From contig NZ_JAUOEM010000010.1 of NCBI RefSeq assembly GCF_030540875.1, positions 41,515-105,514 of the forward strand: DNA of 64,000 nucleotides, given 5' to 3'. This stretch comes from Flavivirga amylovorans (GTDB lineage: Bacteria > Bacteroidota > Bacteroidia > Flavobacteriales > Flavobacteriaceae). Below are positions 43,780 to 52,607 of this stretch, one piece after another. The notes beneath the pieces were generated by a model. The model was not told where the DNA came from and made no database searches. It saw only the letters and a list, made by a program, of their open reading frames with translations. The position numbers and the translations under genes were made by a program. Position 1 is the stretch's first letter; the number at the start of each line of letters is the position of its first letter.

Positions 43780-44288
43780 TATTTTAAAGTTAAAGGAATT
43801 CCTGACACCATCATTGTTGCTTTATTGGCATGTTTAGCAATATGTTGGTTCATCCAACCTTGAAGTTCTGTGAATTTTCTACCTATTTCGGTTTGTGCGT
43901 GTACACCCATACCTATTTCATTCGAAATAATAATGATTGTAGCATCTAAAGAAAGTAATTTGTCAAATTCAATCTTAGCTAATTCTAAGCTTTTTTCGAT
44001 ATTATTTTTTGTGTCTACAAAGAAATTTGTGAGCCATAGTGTGACACAATCTATGACCACAACATCTTTCGGAGCTATCATTTTAGAAAGGATTTTTTCT
44101 TCTTCAACAGACACCCACCTTTCATCTCTATCTGCAATATGTCTGTCAATTCGTTTTCTATGATCATCATCCCAAACTCGTGATGTAGCAATATATTTAG
44201 GTGTTTTTGAAAGAGATAGCGCTAAGTTTTGTGCATAACTACTTTTACCTGAGCGTTCGCCTCCTGTTATATAAAAAATCATATTCAA
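43779..44288 (-). CDS. cobU: Adenosylcobinamide kinase/guanylyltransferase
   Basis: A 169-residue CobU with P-loop GGERSGKSS (9-17), YIATSRVWDDDHRKRIDRHIADRDERW including the guanylylated His, and VVIDCVTLWLTN. IISNEIGMGVH lies near the C-terminus. It phosphorylates adenosylcobinamide and then activates it with GTP. It is the first gene of the leftward cob operon, diverging from the riboswitch-btuB unit across about 85 nt. That gap is too short to hold a second cobalamin riboswitch on this strand. Confidence 0.96.
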   Translation of the reverse strand: MNMIFYITGGERSGKSSYAQNLALSLSKTPKYIATSRVWDDDHRKRIDRHIADRDERWVSVEEEKILSKMIAPKDVVVIDCVTLWLTNFFVDTKNNIEKSLELAKIEFDKLLSLDATIIIISNEIGMGVHAQTEIGRKFTELQGWMNQHIAKHANKATMMVSGIPLTLK

Positions 44289-44370
44289 AGAAATTATTTA
44301 ATGTTTGCAAAGATTAAATATTTTATATGAATAAAGTGAAAAGTGTACTCTTAATTCTAAAATGGATTAG

Positions 44371-44378
44371 TATATTTG
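44371..44378 (+). promoter_or_regulatory. -7 box of the riboswitch transcript
   Basis: TATATTTG at 44371-44378 fits the TAnnTTTG box and lies just before the cobalamin riboswitch. A clear TTG at the expected -33 distance was not found. Confidence 0.55.
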
Positions 44379-44385
44379 CAGCGAA

Positions 44386-44590
44386 TTTTGGTTCTATTCA
44401 GTTTTAATTGAATGGATTAAAAGGGAATCAGGTGCAATGATTATTCATTAATTCCTGGACTGTTCCCGCAACTGTAAGTTTATGCTGAATTTATTTCAGC
44501 ACCTCAATGGAGGATGTTATTAACTTCAATACCACTGGCTTTATGCTGGGAAGGTGAAATAACATAAAAACAAGTCAGGAGACCTGCCAT
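44386..44590 (+). promoter_or_regulatory. Cobalamin riboswitch
   Basis: It contains the diagnostic blocks in order: AAGGGAATCAGGTGCAA (about 44420), TGTTCCCGCAACTGTAAG (about 44461), the B12 box ACCACTGGC (44531-44539), CTGGGAAGGTGAAATAA, and the closing AAGTCAGGAGACCTGCC ending near 44588. It lies 45 nt before the BtuB-like receptor gene, on the same strand. By the known mechanism, adenosyl- or other cobalamin binding lowers expression of the downstream uptake genes. Confidence 0.96.
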
Positions 44591-44633
44591 TTTCAAAACA
44601 AAATAAATTAAGCTTTCGGGATAAAAGTTAATT

Positions 44634-46505
44634 ATGAGGGAAATTCTAATTGTATCTGTATTTTGCATAGTTTGTTTTAAAGGCATGGCTCAAAACGATA
44701 GTTTACTAAATCGTTTAGAGGAAGTTGTTATACAGGCTGATAAAAAACTGAAAAAATATTCGGTAGGCTATAAAGTTACAAGCCTAAGTGACTCTGTGAT
44801 CGTTAGAAATACAGAGTCTTTTACATCGCTATTACGTTTTAACTCTCCTTTATATTTAAGAGAATATGGTTCGGGAGGAACTAGTTCTGCTAGTTTTAGA
44901 GGCACCAGTTCATCTAACACTGCTGTGATTTGGAATGGTATTAACATTAATTCTATTAACAATGGACAAACTGGATTTAACTCATTAACCGTAAGTTTGT
45001 TTGATGCCATAGATATAAGAAGTGGAGGAGGAAGTTTGGAATACGGATCTGGAGCAGTTGGGGGTACGATACACTTAAATGATTACTTACAATTTACAGA
45101 CACCAAGCAAATTAAAAACCAATTTATTGCTTCTCTTGGTAGTTTTGAAACTTATAGAGGTATATATAAATTTAAATTCTCAAATTCTAAACTAGCTATT
45201 AATGCTGGTGTTTCTTATAATCAATCTGAAAACGATTATAAATTTTTAAATACAGATTTTAAAAATACAAATGGTGCTTACGAAAACTTTGGATTCAATG
45301 TAAGTGCTGCGTATTTACTAACAAATTTTTCTAAATTAAAATTTTATAGTGCTAATTATTTAGGTGAGAGGTTCTTTTCTGGAGAGTTACCAAATCCGCT
45401 AACAGCAAATGATAAGTATCAAGATTTTAATCATAGAAATTTATTGATTTATACACATGAAAAATCAAGATTAAGTCATGAAGCTAAACTTGCTTTTTTA
45501 ACCCAAGAATATCGATATTTTGAAGATAGAACTTCAAGCACATTTAATTTTGGAAAATCTAAGCGTTATCTTGTAAATTATGATGCTTCTTATCGTTTTC
45601 CAAAGTTAAAAGCAAGTATAACGTCCCATTCGGAGTATGAATCTGCTTTTGGGAAAACAGACCAAATCTCAGAAAGAAACCGTAGACAATTTTCTCAATC
45701 TATTATTTATAATCAGAATATCAATAGTGCTGTATCTTTTGATGCTAAGCTTAGAAAAGATTTTAATTCTGATTATGATGTACCATTTACGTATGCTTTG
45801 GGAGTGAAAGTAAAACCAGTTAGGAATTTATTTTTTAGAGCCAATGGATCTAAAAACTTTCGTGTACCAACTTACAATGATTTGTTTTGGCCAGGACAAG
45901 GGAATTTGGATTTAATACCTGAAACTGCTTTGCAGGGCGAGTTAGGAATTGGATATAAAAACAATCAATTTTTAATCGATATAGGAATATTTTACATAAA
46001 TGCCAAAGATAGAATAGTTTGGACACCAGGAGGAGATCCTGACAGACCAGGAATTTGGGTGCCAATAAATCTATCGAAAGTCAATAATAAAGGTTTGGAA
46101 ATGACTTTGTCATTTAATAAAACATTTCATGCACATACTGTAAAGCTTAACATAAATTATAGTTATACTGTGGCGACTGATAAGGCTACAGATAATCAAC
46201 TGATTTTTGTGCCTAAGCATTTGCTTAACGGCAATCTAGGATACGCTTATAAACGATTTAGTTTTTTCTACCAGCAGTTAATAAATGGTAAAGTGTACAC
46301 TACAGAAAGTAATTCTAACGACTTTGTGATACCACACTACTTTGTAGCCAATACTGGATTGGACTATAGTCTTTTAAGCTTGAAGAAAAAACAACTAACA
46401 ATTGGTCTTAAGGTCAATAATATATTCAATAAATATTATGAAGTACAACCTAGAAGACCTATGCCTAACAGAAATTTTAACTTTAATATAAACTATAAAT
46501 TCTAA
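44634..46505 (+). CDS. btuB: BtuB-like TonB-dependent cobalamin receptor
   Basis: A 623-residue outer-membrane receptor: signal peptide (1-19, ending GMAQ), a TonB-box region (LEEVVIQADKKL), a plug (about 45-150 with SFRGTSSSNTAVIWNGININSINNGQTG) and a barrel ending in NFNINYKF. The size is typical of BtuB (about 600) and much smaller than SusC receptors. Control by the cobalamin riboswitch directly upstream makes B12 or cobinamide the clear substrate. It is followed after 3 nt by a surface propeller lipoprotein. Confidence 0.95.
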   Translation: MREILIVSVFCIVCFKGMAQNDSLLNRLEEVVIQADKKLKKYSVGYKVTSLSDSVIVRNTESFTSLLRFNSPLYLREYGSGGTSSASFRGTSSSNTAVIWNGININSINNGQTGFNSLTVSLFDAIDIRSGGGSLEYGSGAVGGTIHLNDYLQFTDTKQIKNQFIASLGSFETYRGIYKFKFSNSKLAINAGVSYNQSENDYKFLNTDFKNTNGAYENFGFNVSAAYLLTNFSKLKFYSANYLGERFFSGELPNPLTANDKYQDFNHRNLLIYTHEKSRLSHEAKLAFLTQEYRYFEDRTSSTFNFGKSKRYLVNYDASYRFPKLKASITSHSEYESAFGKTDQISERNRRQFSQSIIYNQNINSAVSFDAKLRKDFNSDYDVPFTYALGVKVKPVRNLFFRANGSKNFRVPTYNDLFWPGQGNLDLIPETALQGELGIGYKNNQFLIDIGIFYINAKDRIVWTPGGDPDRPGIWVPINLSKVNNKGLEMTLSFNKTFHAHTVKLNINYSYTVATDKATDNQLIFVPKHLLNGNLGYAYKRFSFFYQQLINGKVYTTESNSNDFVIPHYFVANTGLDYSLLSLKKKQLTIGLKVNNIFNKYYEVQPRRPMPNRNFNFNINYKF

Positions 46506-46508
46506 ACA

Positions 46509-47561
46509 ATGAAAATCAATAAATTACTATCCAAAATCTTTATTTTAAGTGCATTATTCTTAGCGTCTTGTAGCGATGATGATTCACCTCAATTACCTAA
46601 GGGTGATTATGAAAATGGTATTTTAATTAGCGGTGAAGGTAGTGGAGCAGGAACTGGTTCTGTATCTTTTGTTTCAAATGATTTAACCACAACCGAAAAC
46701 CTTATTTATAAAAAGGTAAATAATGATGAGTTAGGTACTTTTTTACAATCTATTTCTTTTGATAATGATAGAGCTTTTATTGTTGTAGATAATGCAAATT
46801 CAGTTACTGTTGTGGATAGATATACTTTTGAAGAGCAAGCGATAATAACTACAGGTTTAAATACTCCTAGGTATATAGAGACTGTTGGAGATAAAGGGTA
46901 TGTAACCAATTGGGGATCAACATCTGATGAAACAGACGATTTTATAGCTATTGTAGATTTAAATACCTATGCTGTAGATGGAACAATTGCTGTAGAGAAT
47001 GGACCAGAAAGAATTATAGAAAATAATGGTAAATTGTATGTCTCTCATAAAGGAGCATTTGGTACTAATAATATTATATCTGTAATTAATTTATCGGATA
47101 ATAGTGTAGAGAAAATAACAGTTGGAGATAAACCGGATGAAATTTTTGTAAATGCTAAAGGGGAGTTAGTCGTTTTATGTGGAGGAAATGAGTCTTGGAC
47201 AGGAAACGAAACAATAGCATCTATTGTAAATATAAATATGTCTACAAATGAAGAGATATCTTCTCTAACTTTTGCAGACGGTGAACATCCAAGCTTAATG
47301 GTATTAGATAGTGGAACATTATATTATGAAATAGGAGGAAAGGTGTACGCCATTGATGAAGATGCAACAGCATTATCTTCTACATCGATTGTTGAGTCGC
47401 AAGGATATTTATATGGGTTGGCAGTGAAAGATAACAGAATATATTTATTGGATGCCAGTTTTACAGATTTAAGTGAACTGAATGTTTATGACTTATCAAC
47501 TAAAAATAAAATAGATACTAAGGCTGTAGCTTTAGGAGCTTCTAAAATTTATTTTAATTAA
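46509..47561 (+). CDS. BtuG-like beta-propeller surface lipoprotein
   Basis: A 350-residue lipoprotein (lipobox FLASC, C21). A YncE/DUF5074-type propeller follows, with repeated blades such as SISFDNDRAFIVVDNANSVTVVDRYTFE, RYIETVGDKGYVTNWG and RIIENNGKLYVSHKGAFG. In Bacteroides thetaiotaomicron the propeller lipoprotein BtuG binds B12 with very high affinity on top of BtuB. This gene has the same fold class, lipid anchor and position, 3 nt after btuB under the cobalamin riboswitch. Orthology to BtuG is inference. Confidence 0.85.
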   Translation: MKINKLLSKIFILSALFLASCSDDDSPQLPKGDYENGILISGEGSGAGTGSVSFVSNDLTTTENLIYKKVNNDELGTFLQSISFDNDRAFIVVDNANSVTVVDRYTFEEQAIITTGLNTPRYIETVGDKGYVTNWGSTSDETDDFIAIVDLNTYAVDGTIAVENGPERIIENNGKLYVSHKGAFGTNNIISVINLSDNSVEKITVGDKPDEIFVNAKGELVVLCGGNESWTGNETIASIVNINMSTNEEISSLTFADGEHPSLMVLDSGTLYYEIGGKVYAIDEDATALSSTSIVESQGYLYGLAVKDNRIYLLDASFTDLSELNVYDLSTKNKIDTKAVALGASKIYFN

Positions 47562-47587
47562 GGAATAATATTTTATCTGCTTTATTA

Positions 47588-47615
47588 AATGTCGCTTTTT
47601 AGCGGCATTTTTTAT
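47588..47615 (+). terminator. Intrinsic terminator of the btuB unit
   Basis: ATGTCGCT/AGCGGCAT stem (one G-T pair), 4-nt loop and T-run, 26 nt after the stop of the propeller gene. Confidence 0.85.
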
Positions 47616-47681
47616 TTAAGATACCATCGTTTTTTCTAAAAGAAGTTCAGTACAAGAATAGGAATGATAATTTGAATGAAA

Positions 47682-47704
47682 GCCTAGTTATGAAATAGCT
47701 AGGC
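47682..47704 (-). terminator. Possible hairpin terminator
   Basis: GCCTAG/CTAGGC stem with an inner TAT/ATA pairing, overlapping the 3' end of the ATP-pyrophosphatase gene. Only a short T-tract follows on the minus strand. Confidence 0.4.
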
Positions 47705-48421
47705 ATTTTGTGAAATTAAATCACAATACCAAACGCCATATTTATCAGATTTACAGATAGAATCGTCTGTTTTTGGGGTATTGTATTTTCGATATATTTT
47801 TTCGCCTATAGTAAACGGGATAGGTTTTTTAAAAATAGGGCCATCAAAACAAAAGGTGTGAAATTCACCATTTTCACCACATGGATCTACACCTTCTGGT
47901 AAATTATCAATAAAGTGTTTATCTATAACGGTGCCAACAAAGTCTTCGTCAAAATATTTAGAATTGGCACATACAATAATCGTTTTAAAGCCTAAATCTA
48001 AAAATTCGTGTATTAATTCTTTAGTGTCTCGTTTCCAAATAGGAAATACAGCCTTTAAGTCTACTTCGGCTAATTGGTTTTCACGATAGGTTTTTAAATC
48101 TTCAAGAAAAATATCACCAAATGCGCTATGTGTAAAGCCATTATCTTTTAATCGAGTAACAATCTCTATCATTTTTTGCTCGTAGATTTCCATACTTGGC
48201 ATTTCGGGCAATTCAATAAGACTTGATTTTATATTTAAAGCATTAGTCTGGGCTTGCAATAACTCTTTTCTAAGACCATGCATAGACACCCGGTTGTAAT
48301 GACTATTTACAGTGGTAATAAGTTCATCAACTGAATAACGCTCATCTTTCAATAAATGATAAAGTGCCAAGGCAGAGTCTTTCCCAGAGCTCCAATTGAA
48401 ATAGGTTTTGATTTTAGACAT
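47699..48421 (-). CDS. Dph6-related ATP pyrophosphatase
   Basis: A 240-residue adenine-nucleotide alpha-hydrolase of the Dph6-related group. The PP-loop is NWSSGKDSALALYHL (SGKDS at about 11-15). Downstream are GDIFLEDLKTYRENQL and DPCGENGEFHTF, the C-terminal motif of this family. In eukaryotes Dph6 makes diphthamide; bacteria lack diphthamide, so the substrate is another amidation target. It is convergent with the btuB unit. The location beside B12 genes suggests a possible link to corrinoid amide chemistry, but this is a guess. Confidence 0.85.
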   Translation of the reverse strand: MSKIKTYFNWSSGKDSALALYHLLKDERYSVDELITTVNSHYNRVSMHGLRKELLQAQTNALNIKSSLIELPEMPSMEIYEQKMIEIVTRLKDNGFTHSAFGDIFLEDLKTYRENQLAEVDLKAVFPIWKRDTKELIHEFLDLGFKTIIVCANSKYFDEDFVGTVIDKHFIDNLPEGVDPCGENGEFHTFCFDGPIFKKPIPFTIGEKIYRKYNTPKTDDSICKSDKYGVWYCDLISQNA

Positions 48422-48548
48422 TGTTAGTTAATGACTATTGATTTTAAGTCCTGAGTTTTATTAAATAATAATAATAAATCGTTAGTTACAAATACTAATT
48501 AATAGGTTTTAGCGGTAGGTTACTGTTGAATTTTATCCGTGAATATTT

Positions 48549-50024
48549 TTATTCTTTCTGCTGAAAATAATCATTACTTATATACATTTCTTTTTCAAAT
48601 TTATTATCAAGAACTGAAATATCCATTTTTTTCATAAAAGAGGATGCTTTTTTTGAAGTACTAGTTTTTGTAGTAAAACCTCTAATATCATCCAGAGCAG
48701 CTTTTAAAACAACTTCGTTATCGTCACCAAGCGGTAAAATATTATTCCAGAATTCAGATTCTTTCACTACAATATCTGGAGCAAAACCTTGAGTATAGTC
48801 ACTTTCTCCGTTTTTGTTAAAGATTTGAAAAACAATAGGCTGCATGGCTTTTAAGTGACCAGGATTAGCTGATGATCTATCTCTAAAATCTGATAAAGGA
48901 GAATCATATAATGTAATAGAACCAACATTCTTACCAAATGTTGTGGTTCCAATTACTTTCACAGGAATAAAAGGCTTCAATCCGTTTATAACCATTTCAC
49001 TGGCAGAAGCCGTACTGTTTGATGTTAAAACATATAAATTATTAACTGTGTTTAGTCTATTAATTGTTTCTTCTCCAGTTTTTATATCGTTTGAATCAAA
49101 TACATTTAGTGTATTTTGAAAATTATAAAAACCATCTTCATCATTATGTTTTGAATTAAATTTTAAATCAGCAAATTTTTCTAACCCAGCATTGGCATAG
49201 ATCATACTAGCTAAATAAGCCGATGTAGATACAGATCCGCCTCCATTAATTCTTAAATCAAGGATTAGTTCATTAATATTCTCACTTTTAAAAAATGAGA
49301 AAGCAGCATTTAATTCATCATTATATGATGATCTAAACGCGTTATAAACCAAATAACCAACTTTTTTACCTCCAATATCATTGAAAACTTTCATCAAATA
49401 AACAGGATTCTCAGATAAAACAGTGGCAGAAATCATTTTGTCCTCAATAGGTGTTAGAATACCTCCATTTTCAGAAACAAAGGATAGTGTTATTGTTTCA
49501 TTTAACAATTCCTTTACGACATTATTATAATTGTTAGAATTTAAGATAGTCCCATTTATAGCGTTAATAATGTCACCTCTTTTAATATTGGCATTGCTGG
49601 CTGGAGAGTTATTAGCGACATATCTTACATATAAAATCACATCACCATTACTATTTATTTGAACAGATCCATATCGAATACCATGAGATTTTGAAATACC
49701 CTGAAACTCCTGTTGCTGTGCTATACGATCCTCTACAAACCAAGAAAACCTATCAACATTACCTGTTTCATATTTAAGACTATTAAATAAATCTTCAGAA
49801 TCTGTAAACTGGTTTAAATAAGAATTGTATTCACTTGAGTTATCATCTTTTGAATCAGATAGGTCAGGTACTTCAGTTTGCCAATTGTACCAAGAATTCA
49901 TTCCCTTCCATACAAAATCGTTTATGTCTGTTGTAGAAATAGCAACATCATCATCATCTTCAAAACAACTTGTTGTTAAAAAGCAAAGTGTAAGTACTAG
50001 AATTAGGGTCTTAAAATATTTCAT
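48549..50024 (-). CDS. S41 C-terminal processing-type peptidase lipoprotein
   Basis: A 491-residue lipoprotein (lipobox LTTSC, C20). The N-terminal helical part (DFVWKGMNSWYNWQTEVPDL) is followed by a PDZ domain (about 130-200, ASNANIKRGDIINAINGT) and the S41 catalytic core (ELILDLRINGGGSV, then TSNSTASASEMVINGLKPF with the nucleophilic serine). The Ser-Lys pair appears complete (FGKNVGS). It probably trims or degrades proteins in the periplasm or at the surface; related Bacteroidetes lipoproteins have no firm substrate. It is divergent from the sigma operon at 50209. Confidence 0.92.
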   Translation of the reverse strand: MKYFKTLILVLTLCFLTTSCFEDDDDVAISTTDINDFVWKGMNSWYNWQTEVPDLSDSKDDNSSEYNSYLNQFTDSEDLFNSLKYETGNVDRFSWFVEDRIAQQQEFQGISKSHGIRYGSVQINSNGDVILYVRYVANNSPASNANIKRGDIINAINGTILNSNNYNNVVKELLNETITLSFVSENGGILTPIEDKMISATVLSENPVYLMKVFNDIGGKKVGYLVYNAFRSSYNDELNAAFSFFKSENINELILDLRINGGGSVSTSAYLASMIYANAGLEKFADLKFNSKHNDEDGFYNFQNTLNVFDSNDIKTGEETINRLNTVNNLYVLTSNSTASASEMVINGLKPFIPVKVIGTTTFGKNVGSITLYDSPLSDFRDRSSANPGHLKAMQPIVFQIFNKNGESDYTQGFAPDIVVKESEFWNNILPLGDDNEVVLKAALDDIRGFTTKTSTSKKASSFMKKMDISVLDNKFEKEMYISNDYFQQKE

Positions 50025-50208
50025 AGCGGTTTTTTTATAAACGTTTAGTCTTTAAAACCATAAATTTACTTACATTATTATGTAATTAAAAATATTTTGT
50101 AACAAAATAGAAAGTAGGTCGTCGTAATATCAAATAGCAATAATAAGCAACTTTCCCTTTTTGGGAAACGTCTGAAAGACAAAGGGGCTGACTAAACCAA
50201 ACCATAAA

Positions 50209-50718
50209 ATGACTCAAGTAGAGTTTTTAAATATTGTAATGCCTTTTAAAGATAAAGTGTTTCGTTTAGCAAAACGATTACTTGTATCTACGGAGGAAGC
50301 AGAGGATGCAACACAAGAGGTTTTGTTAAAGCTATGGAACAATAAAAAGAAAATGCAAGAGTATAAAAATGTTGAGGCTTTTTCTATGACAATGACTAAG
50401 AATTTTTGTTTTGATAAATTAAAATCTAAGCAAGCTCAAAATTTAAAAATTGTACATAGTAATTATGAAGATGGAAATACCTCTTTGCAAAAACAAGTTG
50501 AATTAAATGATAGTGTAGATTGGGTTTCAAAAATTATAGAGGAATTACCCGAACAACAAAAAGTGATCATTCAATTACGAGATATAGAAGAATATGATTT
50601 TGATGAGATTGCAAAAATGCTGGATATGAATAATACAGCTGTACGTGTAAACTTATCAAGAGCAAGAAAAACAATAAGAGAAAAATTAACTAATACACAT
50701 AATTATGGTATTAAATAA
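50209..50718 (+). CDS. RNA polymerase ECF sigma factor
   Basis: A 169-residue ECF sigma factor: region 2 with AEDATQEVLLKLWNNKKKM and AFSMTMTKNFCFDKLK, region 4 with ELPEQQKVIIQLRDIEEYDFDEIAKML followed by RVNLSRARKTIREKL. It overlaps the next gene by 14 bp and heads a four-gene unit (sigma, membrane partner, two DUF4252 proteins). A TTTCCC-TTTTT-GGGAAA hairpin at 50152-50168 lies in the leader. This gene order recurs in Flavobacteriaceae; the signal is unknown. Confidence 0.93.
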   Translation: MTQVEFLNIVMPFKDKVFRLAKRLLVSTEEAEDATQEVLLKLWNNKKKMQEYKNVEAFSMTMTKNFCFDKLKSKQAQNLKIVHSNYEDGNTSLQKQVELNDSVDWVSKIIEELPEQQKVIIQLRDIEEYDFDEIAKMLDMNNTAVRVNLSRARKTIREKLTNTHNYGIK

Positions 50719-51190
50719 TATAGAAGATTTACTTGAAAAATACGAGAACGGTGAAACAACGCTAAAAGAAGAGCAGCAGTTAAAACACTATTTTTCGCAA
50801 GAAACTGTAGCGCCGCATTTAGAAATGTATAAGCCCATGTTCACATATTTTTTGGGAAACCAACAAGAACAATTCACTAAGGACTTGCCATTAAAAACTA
50901 AACGTACTTTTAATTACAAATGGATTTCTGTCGCTGCGGTTGTTGTTCTTATGTTAGGGTTTTATTTAAAAGAACCAATAGTTACTTCGTATGAAGAATA
51001 CGCATACGGGACTTTTAATAAACCTGAAAAAGCTCTTGACGAGGTAACAAAGTCGTTAGCTATGATTTCAAGTCATTTTAATAAGGGAACTTCTACTGTG
51101 AATTACCTAAACGAAGTAAAAAAAGGTACTGCTACACTTGGTTACCTTAATGAAATTGAAAACACCACAAGTATAATTTTTAAAAATTAA
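50705..51190 (+). CDS. Probable anti-sigma membrane protein
   Basis: A 161-residue protein with a cytoplasmic N-terminal helical part (IEDLLEKYENGETTLKEEQQLKHYFS), one transmembrane helix at about 76-92 and a short outer tail of about 65 residues. It overlaps the sigma gene by 14 bp, so translation is coupled. The N-terminal motif (LLEKYxxGETTLxEExxL) is common in Bacteroidetes sigma-partner proteins. An anti-sigma role is inferred from size, topology and position; no FecR or zinc motif is seen. Confidence 0.75.
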   Translation: MVLNNIEDLLEKYENGETTLKEEQQLKHYFSQETVAPHLEMYKPMFTYFLGNQQEQFTKDLPLKTKRTFNYKWISVAAVVVLMLGFYLKEPIVTSYEEYAYGTFNKPEKALDEVTKSLAMISSHFNKGTSTVNYLNEVKKGTATLGYLNEIENTTSIIFKN

Positions 51191-51243
51191 AAACGAAGTA
51201 ATAATTAAGAGCATAATTTAAAACTTCAATTAAAAACGAAAAA

Positions 51244-51837
51244 ATGAAAACGATAATAAATTTAAAAAAAGAAAAGATGAATAAGAAAGTAATTGTATTT
51301 ATACTAGCGTTGATGCTATTACCATTAACGGGGATGGCTCAAAATATTTTTGATAAATATAACGATAATTCTGATGTTACTTATGTATCCATTAAGCCTA
51401 AAATGTTTCAAATGATTGCTAAAGCAGGTATTGATACAAGCGATCCGGAAGCAAGAGCATTTATGGATATGATAAAAAGTATTACCAGTTTTAAAACGAT
51501 AGTAACTGATAAAAAAGAAATATCGGTAGATATTCAAAAATGGGTAAAATCTCGTTCAAGTTCTTTAGAAGAACTTATGGAAGTTAAAGATGATGGTACC
51601 GAGGTGAAATTCTATGTAAAAGAAGGTAAAGATGCAGACCATGTAAAAGAACTCTTGATTTTTGTAAATGGTATTGATAAAGCCATGAAAGGAAAAGGCG
51701 TTGAAATTAATGGTGAAAACAGAAAAATTGAAACAGTTGTAGTATCACTTACTGGGGATATAGATTTAAATGAAATCTCTAAGCTTACAGAAAAAATGAA
51801 TATCCCAGGAGGTAAACATTTAGAAAAAAAGAAGTAA
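51244..51837 (+). CDS. DUF4252 protein (first copy)
   Basis: A 197-residue exported protein. A second ATG at 51277 gives a more compact signal peptide (MNKKVIVF to GMAQ) and may be the true start. The mature region has the DUF4252 pattern: NSDVTYVSIKPKMFQMI, MDMIKSITSFKTIV, VKFYVKEGKDADHVKELLIFV and VVSLTGDIDLNEISKL. The function is unknown. It is the third gene of the sigma operon and is followed by a second DUF4252 gene after a 16-bp hairpin. Confidence 0.85.
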   Translation: MKTIINLKKEKMNKKVIVFILALMLLPLTGMAQNIFDKYNDNSDVTYVSIKPKMFQMIAKAGIDTSDPEARAFMDMIKSITSFKTIVTDKKEISVDIQKWVKSRSSSLEELMEVKDDGTEVKFYVKEGKDADHVKELLIFVNGIDKAMKGKGVEINGENRKIETVVVSLTGDIDLNEISKLTEKMNIPGGKHLEKKK

Positions 51838-51863
51838 AAAACAGTCATCAATCATGAAATGAG

Positions 51864-51903
51864 CATATCTAAAATCTCAGTAAGTATTGAGATTTTAGAT
51901 ATG
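51864..51903. repeat. Perfect 16-bp inverted repeat
   Basis: CATATCTAAAATCTCA (51864-51879) and its exact reverse complement (51888-51903) surround an 8-nt loop. There is no T-run on either strand. It may stabilise or attenuate the transcript between the two DUF4252 genes. Confidence 0.8.
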
Positions 51904-51945
51904 TAAATTGCATCTGACAAATCATATATAATAAAACAAAAACAG

Positions 51946-52488
51946 ATGAAACAAACAATCAAACTTATATTCTGTACTTTATTTACAGTAGTTTTTTTAG
52001 TAAGCTGTGCTAGTAGCGGAAGTTTACAAAGCTATTTTGTAGATAACCAAGAATCTTCAAATTTTATTTCGCAAGATATTCCTTTATCGATGGTGAAATT
52101 AGATAAGTCTGCTTTTACAGAGGAGCAAAACGAAGCATATAACTCTGTAAATAAATTAAACTTTTTAGGCTATAAAGCAAATGAGAATAATAAAGAGACT
52201 TTAAAAGCTGAAATTAAAAAAGTGAAGGCTATTTTAAGTGATGCAAAATATAATGATCTTATAGAGTTTAGTGATAGAGGAAGAAAAATTATTGTAAAGT
52301 ATATAGGTACTGATGATGAAGCAGATGAAGTGATTGTTTTTGGAAGTGCTAAAGAGTTAGGCTTCGGTATTATTCGTATACTGGGGGATGATATGAGTCC
52401 GGACAAAATGTCAACTTTATTTGTTGCTTTACAAAAGGCTAATGTTGATGAAAATCAAGTACAAGATATTATGAATTTCTTTAAATAA
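51946..52488 (+). CDS. DUF4252 lipoprotein (second copy)
   Basis: A 180-residue lipoprotein (lipobox FLVSC, C21). The same fold as the preceding gene is suggested by SNFISQDIPLSMVKL, a middle helix with KVKAILSDAKYNDLIEF, KIIVKYIGTDDEADEVIVFGSAKELGFGIIRILGDDM and a final helix. It is divergent from its partner in sequence, so the duplication is old. One copy is soluble/exported and one is lipid-anchored. It is the last gene of the sigma operon, ended by the hairpin at 52571-52607. Function unknown. Confidence 0.82.
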   Translation: MKQTIKLIFCTLFTVVFLVSCASSGSLQSYFVDNQESSNFISQDIPLSMVKLDKSAFTEEQNEAYNSVNKLNFLGYKANENNKETLKAEIKKVKAILSDAKYNDLIEFSDRGRKIIVKYIGTDDEADEVIVFGSAKELGFGIIRILGDDMSPDKMSTLFVALQKANVDENQVQDIMNFFK

Positions 52489-52570
52489 TTTATAGTAATG
52501 TTAATAAAAAATCTTCTAGCTTTTAGAGGTCTATTTTAAAGATTTTCACTCTCGCAACTATGAGGGAAAT

Positions 52571-52607
52571 AAAAGGCTTACCAGTTTAACCTGATAAGCC
52601 TTTTTTA
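52571..52607. terminator. Bidirectional intrinsic terminator
   Basis: AAAAGGCTTA/TAAGCCTTTT stem with an inner CAG/CTG pairing and T-runs, between the DUF4252 gene and the convergent small membrane protein gene. Confidence 0.85.

Noticed and set aside
44289..44385. Second cobalamin riboswitch on the minus strand for cobU
   Set aside because: The gap is too short and lacks the B12 box on that strand.
50152..50168. TTTCCC/GGGAAA hairpin before the sigma gene as a terminator
   Set aside because: Short stem with no T-run after it, and no + strand gene ends upstream; at most a leader hairpin.
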